Below are positions 7,694-13,066 of a stretch of DNA of 13,066 bases, in pieces. A model generated the notes under the pieces. It was not told the DNA's origin. It worked only from the letters and a program-made list of their open reading frames with translations, and searched no databases. Source of the stretch: an uncultured Flavobacteriales bacterium. Its GTDB lineage: Bacteria > Bacteroidota > Bacteroidia > Flavobacteriales_D > Crocinitomicaceae. The DNA lies in contig CAJWCX010000010.1 in assembly GCA_913031405.1 (NCBI GenBank), positions 1 to 13,066 of the forward strand, written 5' to 3'. Position numbers and translations under genes: made by a program. The first letter of the stretch is position 1. Each line of letters starts with the position of its first letter.

Positions 7694-7711
7694 TTTATCA
7701 AAAACAAAGAA

Positions 7712-7969
7712 ATGTTGAGAATTTTGATTGGCTTATTCCTGGTGGTGATTTTCAGTTCTTGTGGAAAACAAGAGGTTATAAATAAGGATTGTCATTGCGG
7801 AACAATCATCAATGATGGAATAATCTACGAACAAGGGAAGAACCAGTATTGGTTCGATGTTGAAAACTCATGCTCAGGAAAAATAAAAAGAATCAATTCC
7901 TCTCCTGAAATCTGGAGTGAAACCTACAACGGTGACCTACTTTGTATAGAGGATAAACAGAAATGGTGA
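7712..7969 (+). CDS. Small cysteine-containing lipoprotein of unknown function
   Basis: The protein has 85 residues. Its N-terminus MLRILIGLFLVVIFSSCGKQ is a lipoprotein signal with the lipobox cysteine at C17, so the mature chain is about 69 residues anchored to a membrane. The mature part holds four more cysteines: C27 and C29 in the DCHCGT motif, C54 and C78. These could form two disulfides or a metal site, but neither is shown. I chose ATG 7712 over a TTG at 7691 because the latter falls inside the -7 box and would precede the signal peptide with a charged stretch. It has its own promoter and ends 4 bases from the convergent stop of the biotin carrier gene. No family is recognised. Confidence 0.72.
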   Translation: MLRILIGLFLVVIFSSCGKQEVINKDCHCGTIINDGIIYEQGKNQYWFDVENSCSGKIKRINSSPEIWSETYNGDLLCIEDKQKW

Positions 7970-7973
7970 TTGA

Positions 7974-8444
7974 TTATTCAAATTCAATCAAGACCTCTCC
8001 TTTATCGACAACTTGCTCTTCTGAGATGAAGATTTCTTTTACAACTCCTTCCCCATCCGATTTAAGAATATTTTCCATTTTCATGGCTTCCAAGGATAAA
8101 AGAGAATCTCCAATATTGATTTCATCTCCCACCTTGACCATGATTTTTAGAACCCTTCCCGGCATCGGTGAGGTAAGCTCTTTGAGCTTTTTTACTTTAG
8201 GTTTATCCAAGCCTAATTCGGCGATCAGCTCAAGAAGCGCATACTTTCTTTTGACTTCAAAGACTCGGTGATTGATTTTTAATTTGAGGGTATGATTCTC
8301 GAGGTTTTGTTCCATCACCTCACCGTTAAAAGTCCTTCCATTGAAATGAATGAAAAAATATTTTCGATCAATCCATTCCAGTTTTGCATTCCCCCTAGGG
8401 GTTTTTTCTTCTCCGTCAATTAAAAAAGTTGCATTATCCGCCAT
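7974..8444 (-). CDS. Biotin carboxyl carrier protein of an acyl-CoA carboxylase
   Basis: The 156-residue protein ends in a complete biotinyl domain: TSPMPGRVLK (91-100), then EAMKMEN (119-125) with K122 as the biotin attachment lysine, then the second half-barrel to residue 156. The N-terminal 85 residues resemble the extension on carrier subunits of acetyl- or propionyl-CoA carboxylases in Bacteroidota. The protein would carry carboxybiotin between a biotin carboxylase and a carboxyltransferase. Neither partner is encoded in this window. An oxaloacetate- or methylmalonyl-CoA-decarboxylase carrier is a less likely alternative. It starts 20 bases after the ileS stop and is probably co-transcribed with it. 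Its 3' end faces the lipoprotein gene with a 4-base gap and no terminator. Confidence 0.9.
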   Translation of the reverse strand: MADNATFLIDGEEKTPRGNAKLEWIDRKYFFIHFNGRTFNGEVMEQNLENHTLKLKINHRVFEVKRKYALLELIAELGLDKPKVKKLKELTSPMPGRVLKIMVKVGDEINIGDSLLSLEAMKMENILKSDGEGVVKEIFISEEQVVDKGEVLIEFE

Positions 8445-8464
8445 AGTTACAAATTTATCATTTC

Positions 8465-11400
8465 TCAGTCTACTTTAGAAAGACTGTATTTTATGTCATT
8501 TTCACTTTCAATGGTATCCGTATAAAAGTCTTTATCAAGGTTTGTAAAGACAATATCATTGGCCAAAACCTCATCTGAAATGTATTTCTGATTTTTCTTA
8601 ATCGCCTTGATGATGATTTCCGAAGAATCAATACAAACTGTTATGCGATCCGTTACATCAAATCCTTTTTCTTTTCTTGAATTTTGAAGACGATTGACTA
8701 CCTCACGGGCAATTCCTTCGGATTTAAGACCCTCTGATATTGAAATATCCAGAGCTACCGTTAAGCCTTCTTCATTTGAAATAAGCCAACCTGGTATGTC
8801 TTTGGTGTTAATTACAAAGTCTTCTAATTCCAATTCGATTTCTTCGCCGTTGACTTCTCCCTTCCAGGCCCCATTAGACTCTAATGATGAGATGTCTTCA
8901 GCCGTCCATCCAGAAATCAGTCCAGCGATCGATTTCATGTACTTTCCGTATTTAGGTCCGATGGTTTTAAAATTCGGCTTGATGCTTTTGACTAAAATAT
9001 CATTGTCTTTTTTAATGATTTCAAGCTCTTTTACGTTGACCTCAGATAGAATCAAATCTCTCACATGGTTCAAGTGAACCTCAGTATCTTCATGAAGTAT
9101 TGGAACCATGATTTTTTGCAGGGGCTGTCGGACCCGAATGCGTTCTTTTTTTCTCAAGCCCAAAACTAAGGAACAAACACGCTGAGCCAAATCCATTTGG
9201 GATTCCAATGTGTTTTGAATCACATTAGACGCTGCTTTCGGAAAATCTGCGAGATGAACAGAGGCCAAATTAGATCTTTTCGAACCCTTATTCAGATCTA
9301 AATAAAGTCTGTCCATAAAAAAAGGAGCTATTGGCGAAGCAATCAATGAAATAGTCTCTAAACAAGTATAAAGAGTTTGATACGCTGCTGTTTTATCGTT
9401 AGGATCGTCGTTTTTCCAAAAACGTCTTCGGCATAACCGAACATACCAATTCGATAACTGTTCGCTTACAAATTCTTGTATCGCTCTACCCGCTCTTGTG
9501 GGCTCATAAGAGGAATAGCTCTCATCCACCTGTTGTACTAAAGAATTAAGTTTAGAAAGCACCCATCGGTCGATTTCGGGACGTTCTTGAAGTGGGATTT
9601 CTTTTTGCGAATAATCAAATCCATCTACATTGGCATACAATGAAAAGAAGGAATAGGTATTGTATAAAGTGCCAAAAAACTTGCGCTGAACTTCAACGAT
9701 ACCATCAAGATCAAACTTCAGGTTATCCCAAGGCTGAGCATTCGTAATCATGTACCATCTTGTGGCATCAGGACCGTATTTTTTTAAGGTTTCAAAAGGG
9801 TCAACACCATTGCCTAAACGTTTTGACATTTTCTGACCATTCTTATCCAAAACCAAACCATTTGAGACTACATTTTTATAGGCTACTTTTCCAAAAACCA
9901 TAGAAGATATAGCGTGTAAGGTGTAAAACCATCCCCTAGTCTGATCAACTCCTTCTGCAATAAAATCTGCTGGATAAGCTAAATTGTTGTCTATTTTCTC
10001 TTTATTTTCAAAAGGATAATGCCATTGGGCGTAAGGCATCGACCCTGAATCAAACCAAACGTCCATTAAATCTGCCTCTCGATACATGGGCTTCCCCGAA
10101 TCCGAGACCAAAACCATGTCGTCCACCATATGCTTGTGTATATCAACTTGATCGTAATTGTCATCACTCATATCTCCTGGTATGAAATCGGCAAGTGCAT
10201 TTACTGACATCAACCTGGCTTCTACAGCCAACTGACATTCCTTCTTTAGTTCTTCCAAAGAAGATATACATTTTTGCTCTGTACCGTCCTCTGTTATCCA
10301 AATGGGAATAGGAATCCCCCAATATCTAGAACGAGAAAGGTTCCAGTCATTGGCATTTTCCAACCACTTTCCAAAACGTCCCGATCCGGTAGATTTTGGC
10401 TTCCAATTGATGGTGTTGTTCAATGCGACCATATTTTCCTTGTGCTCGGTCACACGAATGAACCAAGAATCCAACGGGTAGTATAAAATAGGTTTGTCCG
10501 TTCTCCAACAATGCGGATAGCTATGTTCATATTTCTCAACCTTAAAAGCCTTATTATCTTCTTTAAGCTTGACGGCAATCAATACGTCTACAGATTTTTC
10601 AGGAACCTCATTTGGAGCATAATATTCATTTTTTACATACATTCCCGCGAAATCAGAAACTTCTTTTATGAATTTTCCTTGTAAATCAACCAAGGGAACT
10701 AAATTGTTTTCATCATCTTTTACTAGCATGGGCGGAACCCCTGCATCCTTAGCCACCTTGGCATCATCTGCACCAAAAGTTGGGGCTGTATGTACAATTC
10801 CTGTTCCGTCCTCTGTAGTAACAAAATCTCCCGGAATAACACGAAAGGCTTCTTCAGGATGTTCATCGGGAAGGCAGTAATCCAGCAATTGCTCGTATCG
10901 AATTCCCACTAAATCTTTTCCAGTACATGAATCACCAATGAAATAAGGAATCTTTTTATCGCCAGGGTTATAGCTGGCCAATTCATCAAGGCCGTCAACA
11001 GCAAAAAAACCTTTTGAAAACTGATAATTCACCAAGGATTTTGCAAGAACTACATTCGTCTTTTTGTGGGTATACTGATTAAACGTGGTCACACAAACAT
11101 ATTCTATTTTTTCACCCACCGTGAGTGCCGTATTAGAAGGCAAGGTCCAAGGCGTTGTCGTCCATGCCAATAAAAACAAATCTCCCTCAACCGCAAAAGG
11201 TCCTTTTGAAGACTCGATTACCTTAAATTGTGCAACAGCGGAGGTGTCTTTTACATCTCTGTAGCATCCTGGCTGATTGATCTCGTGTGAGGACAGACCT
11301 GTTCCCGCCTTGGGAGAATAGGGTTGTATTGTATACCCTTTATAAAGTAAATTCTTTTTATACAATTCTGAAATGAGCCACCATACCGATTCCATGTATT

Positions 11401-11866
11401 TTGCTTGATAAGTAACGTAAGGTGATTCCATATCCACCCAATAGCCCATTTTTTTGGTAAGATCATTCCACACATCGGTATATTTCATCACCGCTTTTTT
11501 ACAAGCCGAATTGTACTCGTCTACTGTGATTTTTTTTCCAATATCCTCTTTTGTTATTCCCAATTCTTTTTCAACCCCTAGCTCAACAGGCAATCCATGC
11601 GTGTCCCATCCAGCTTTTCTTTTGACATGAAATCCCTTCAAGGTTTTGAAGCGACAAAAAATGTCCTTTATCGATCGGGCCATCACATGATGAATACCCG
11701 GCATACCATTAGCGGAAGGGGGCCCTTCAAAGAAAACAAAAGGCTTCGACCCTTCACGGGTGGTCATGGACTGCTCAAAAATGGACTGACGCTCCCAGGA
11801 TTCCTGAATTTGGATTGAGATTTCAGGAAGGTTTAAACCTTTGTATTCAGGATACTTTTCATTCAT
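8465..11866 (-). CDS. ileS: Isoleucyl-tRNA synthetase, type 2, with GIHH in place of HIGH
   Basis: This 1133-residue class I synthetase attaches isoleucine to tRNA-Ile and edits misactivated valine. Seen are the substrate-binding block GPPSANGMPGIHH (48-60), in which the canonical HIGH signature is replaced by GIHH (57-60). Then come WDTHGLPVE (87-95), the editing-domain block WTTTPWTLPSN (235-245), FGADD (364-368), SRSRYWGIPIPIW (511-523), DVWFDSGS (602-609), EGVDQTRGWFY (638-648) and KMSKRLGN (679-686). Length and wording fit the eukaryote-like type 2 enzymes found in Bacteroidota. GXHH signatures are known in type 2 enzymes with very high mupirocin resistance, so resistance is a fair inference. 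A weak -7-like TAATTTTA lies at 11890-11897. The carrier-protein gene follows after 20 bases. Confidence 0.97.
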   Translation of the reverse strand: MNEKYPEYKGLNLPEISIQIQESWERQSIFEQSMTTREGSKPFVFFEGPPSANGMPGIHHVMARSIKDIFCRFKTLKGFHVKRKAGWDTHGLPVELGVEKELGITKEDIGKKITVDEYNSACKKAVMKYTDVWNDLTKKMGYWVDMESPYVTYQAKYMESVWWLISELYKKNLLYKGYTIQPYSPKAGTGLSSHEINQPGCYRDVKDTSAVAQFKVIESSKGPFAVEGDLFLLAWTTTPWTLPSNTALTVGEKIEYVCVTTFNQYTHKKTNVVLAKSLVNYQFSKGFFAVDGLDELASYNPGDKKIPYFIGDSCTGKDLVGIRYEQLLDYCLPDEHPEEAFRVIPGDFVTTEDGTGIVHTAPTFGADDAKVAKDAGVPPMLVKDDENNLVPLVDLQGKFIKEVSDFAGMYVKNEYYAPNEVPEKSVDVLIAVKLKEDNKAFKVEKYEHSYPHCWRTDKPILYYPLDSWFIRVTEHKENMVALNNTINWKPKSTGSGRFGKWLENANDWNLSRSRYWGIPIPIWITEDGTEQKCISSLEELKKECQLAVEARLMSVNALADFIPGDMSDDNYDQVDIHKHMVDDMVLVSDSGKPMYREADLMDVWFDSGSMPYAQWHYPFENKEKIDNNLAYPADFIAEGVDQTRGWFYTLHAISSMVFGKVAYKNVVSNGLVLDKNGQKMSKRLGNGVDPFETLKKYGPDATRWYMITNAQPWDNLKFDLDGIVEVQRKFFGTLYNTYSFFSLYANVDGFDYSQKEIPLQERPEIDRWVLSKLNSLVQQVDESYSSYEPTRAGRAIQEFVSEQLSNWYVRLCRRRFWKNDDPNDKTAAYQTLYTCLETISLIASPIAPFFMDRLYLDLNKGSKRSNLASVHLADFPKAASNVIQNTLESQMDLAQRVCSLVLGLRKKERIRVRQPLQKIMVPILHEDTEVHLNHVRDLILSEVNVKELEIIKKDNDILVKSIKPNFKTIGPKYGKYMKSIAGLISGWTAEDISSLESNGAWKGEVNGEEIELELEDFVINTKDIPGWLISNEEGLTVALDISISEGLKSEGIAREVVNRLQNSRKEKGFDVTDRITVCIDSSEIIIKAIKKNQKYISDEVLANDIVFTNLDKDFYTDTIESENDIKYSLSKVD

Positions 11867-11889
11867 TGTAAAATCGTTAAAGAAGGGTG

Positions 11890-11897
11890 TAAAATTA
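11890..11897 (-). promoter_or_regulatory. Weak candidate -7 box for ileS
   Basis: The minus strand reads TAATTTTA, one mismatch from TAnnTTTG, about 23 bases before the ileS ATG. A TTA, not TTG, stands 20 bases upstream. The preceding terminator at 11947-11970 means ileS needs its own promoter in this interval, which is the main support. Confidence 0.28.
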
Positions 11898-11946
11898 GAA
11901 AGATTAAAGGAATTTTTATAATCCTCTCTTCCTTAATTCATCCAAT

Positions 11947-11970
11947 AAAAAAAAGGGCGCCTCACGCCCT
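11947..11970 (-). terminator. Intrinsic terminator of the exported-protein gene
   Basis: Read on the minus strand, a GC-rich hairpin with a 6-base stem (AGGGCG pairing with CGCCCT, 5-base loop, 11954-11970) is followed by eight T residues (11954 to 11947). It lies about 40 bases after the stop of the gene at 12012 and separates that gene from ileS. Confidence 0.85.
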
Positions 11971-12011
11971 CATTGTTTTTCTTGTTTTAACCCTTAAAAA
12001 GGAAATTGCTA

Positions 12012-12752
12012 TTACAACTTCTTAGCTGCCTTTTTCGCTACTTTCTTTAGTCTTTTTGCCAGATCGGATACAAGTTTTTCCGAAGCGCTTTCACACAAAG
12101 GAAGAAGCTTTTCTGGTTTCATAATTGGAATTCCGGCAACAATGGCTACGTTTTTCTTTGATGTTCCATATTCGTTAATAGTAAAAACACGCTTACCCTC
12201 CGCATTCCACAGCTTAATTCGAACAAAAGCTCGAACTCCAGCAGTAAATGGAATCGCCTTTTTTACAAAATCATACCCCATTGAAACAAACATTATTCCA
12301 TCGGCATCATTAAACATGTTTACCATCTGCATTTGGTTGCTCTTTTCTCCTTTAAATAATGACTCAACAAGGGGCTTGTATCCTTCTGGAGTCAAATAAC
12401 GTTGAAACAACTTACCTCGGTCAGCGTCCTTATCTTCATTAAAACGACCTTCATAAGCCATGTATTCTTTTCGTTTGATAACTTCTTCTTCGGGCATTAA
12501 ATCAAAGGGGAAACTCTTGGCATATTCCTCGGTAAACGTTGAATAAAAATTGTCAAGAACAGGCTGCAAATTAAAATTTGGATCTTCTGATAAAGAAGCA
12601 ATAGCGGCGATTAGTCCAGGTGCACCACCCAAATCTTCAAAACCGATGTGCTTTGACACCCAAAAACTGGTCAAGGCTACTTTTTTTTGTGCAACTGCCT
12701 CCGAATTCACAAATATCGTTGCTACAAAGACAAATAGTATTAATTTTTTCAT
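12012..12752 (-). CDS. Exported protein of unknown function with a lysine-rich tail
   Basis: The protein has 246 residues. Residues 1-22 (MKKLILFVFVATIF, then VNSEAVAQ) form a signal peptide. The mature chain opens with KKVALTSFWVSKHIGFEDLGG and contains a central segment with DADGIMFVSMGYDF and AVRAFVRIKLW-like strand patterns (actual GVRAFVRIKLW). This suggests an alpha/beta fold resembling periplasmic CsgG/LpoB-like domains, which is a guess from pattern only. The last 18 residues (about 229-246) form a strongly basic amphipathic helix with repeated KK pairs and could bind nucleic acid, membrane or anionic polymer. It stands alone: a terminator follows, and the upstream neighbour is a divergent glycosidase gene. 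The family is not recognised. Confidence 0.82.
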   Translation of the reverse strand: MKKLILFVFVATIFVNSEAVAQKKVALTSFWVSKHIGFEDLGGAPGLIAAIASLSEDPNFNLQPVLDNFYSTFTEEYAKSFPFDLMPEEEVIKRKEYMAYEGRFNEDKDADRGKLFQRYLTPEGYKPLVESLFKGEKSNQMQMVNMFNDADGIMFVSMGYDFVKKAIPFTAGVRAFVRIKLWNAEGKRVFTINEYGTSKKNVAIVAGIPIMKPEKLLPLCESASEKLVSDLAKRLKKVAKKAAKKL

Positions 12753-12777
12753 AATGGTTTTTTTAATTTTAAGAAAC

Positions 12778-12785
12778 TAAATATA
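12778..12785 (-). promoter_or_regulatory. Candidate -7 box for the exported-protein gene
   Basis: The minus strand reads TATATTTA, one mismatch from TAnnTTTG. A TTT lies 20 bases upstream (12806-12808) and the leader would be about 20 bases. It sits in the 90-base divergent gap shared with the glycosidase gene, where two CAATT-type words (12788-12793 and 12798-12803) form an imperfect dyad. Confidence 0.3.
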
Positions 12786-12842
12786 CACAATTGAAAACAA
12801 TTTGTAAATGTCCTGTTTGAAACATTTAACTATTCCTGATTC

Positions 12843-13066
12843 ATGAAAACGAACATCTCCTCGGTAAAAAAAAAGAACAAAATCTTAACGCCATCCCTGA
12901 CTAGTATCTTCTACATCTATTCAATATTTACTTTGTCATTTGGTTTTTCACAGTCGAATTTAAACCTCAAGACACTTGACATTAGTTCCTTTGGAAAAGA
13001 ATTTAAGTGGGGTGCGGCATGTGCCGCGTATCAAGTTGAAGGAGCATGGGATATCGACGGAAAAGG
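12843..13066 (+). CDS. Exported GH1 family beta-glucosidase, N-terminal 74 residues only
   Basis: The frame opens at ATG 12843 and runs off the right edge. Residues 54-74 carry the N-terminal signature of glycoside hydrolase family 1, FKWGAACAAYQVEGAW, with Q64 at the position that holds the non-reducing sugar, followed by the DGKG motif. Family members hydrolyse beta-glucosides or related beta-linked sugars with retention of configuration. The catalytic glutamates lie beyond the window. Residues 1-37 have a basic stretch (VKKKNK), a hydrophobic segment (about 20-35) and a likely cleavage near GFSQ, so the enzyme is probably exported, unlike many cytoplasmic GH1 enzymes. The start is the only ATG before the signal. 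Substrate preference cannot be told from this part. Confidence 0.88.
   Translation, partial: MKTNISSVKKKNKILTPSLTSIFYIYSIFTLSFGFSQSNLNLKTLDISSFGKEFKWGAACAAYQVEGAWDIDGK

Noticed and set aside
7573..7785. Plus-strand frame of 70 codons
   Set aside because: It starts at TTG inside the dyad, runs through the promoter, and overlaps the better supported lipoprotein in another frame.
7963..8271. Plus-strand frame of 102 codons
   Set aside because: It is antisense to the biotin carrier gene, and its serine/threonine-rich composition is typical of a shadow frame.
8694..9077. Plus-strand frame of 127 codons
   Set aside because: It is antisense to the C-terminal part of ileS, low complexity in serine, and has no promoter or domain.

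Overview
The window looks like a core chromosomal segment from a member of the Bacteroidota, most likely a flavobacterium-like lineage. The evidence is low GC, little use of strong Shine-Dalgarno sites, -7 boxes of the TAnnTTTG type, and proteins typical of that phylum: a type 2 isoleucyl-tRNA synthetase, a DUF2141 secreted protein, an FtsE-like ATPase and a small outer-membrane barrel. I see no tRNA, rRNA, CRISPR array, insertion sequence, phage gene or integration site, and no gap longer than 300 bases without a gene.

Left part (1-2640): one very long minus-strand frame, 880 codons with a GTG start and still open at the left edge, encodes an exported tetratricopeptide-repeat protein. It diverges from an FtsE-type ABC ATPase (2779-3462, plus). 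The 3' end of ftsE overlaps the 3' end of a convergent minus-strand operon by 26 bases. That operon reads galE, outer-membrane barrel protein, tatD-family nuclease, ansA (6985 down to 3437), with an ATGA overlap and then gaps of 3 and 4 bases.

Middle part (7022-7969, plus): a possible 43-residue membrane protein, a DUF2141 secreted protein, then a small cysteine-containing lipoprotein. The lipoprotein has the best promoter in the window (TTG, 20 bases, TACATTTG). A perfect-arm dyad and a 9-base direct repeat lie just upstream of it.

Right part: ileS (11866 down to 8465) is followed after 20 bases by a biotin carboxyl carrier protein. Upstream of ileS lie a strong intrinsic terminator and an exported protein of unknown function (12752-12012). 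At the right edge a divergent plus-strand gene begins, an exported family GH1 beta-glucosidase cut off after 74 codons.

Most of the window is housekeeping: cell division or envelope (ftsE, the TPR protein, the barrel protein), sugar nucleotides (galE), amino-acid use (ansA), tRNA charging (ileS) and acyl-CoA carboxylation (carrier protein). I found no complete new system. The best leads are the GIHH replacement of the HIGH motif in IleRS, -7 boxes placed 4 bases before start codons, the overlapping divergent signals at galE, and the small unexplained membrane protein and lipoprotein.
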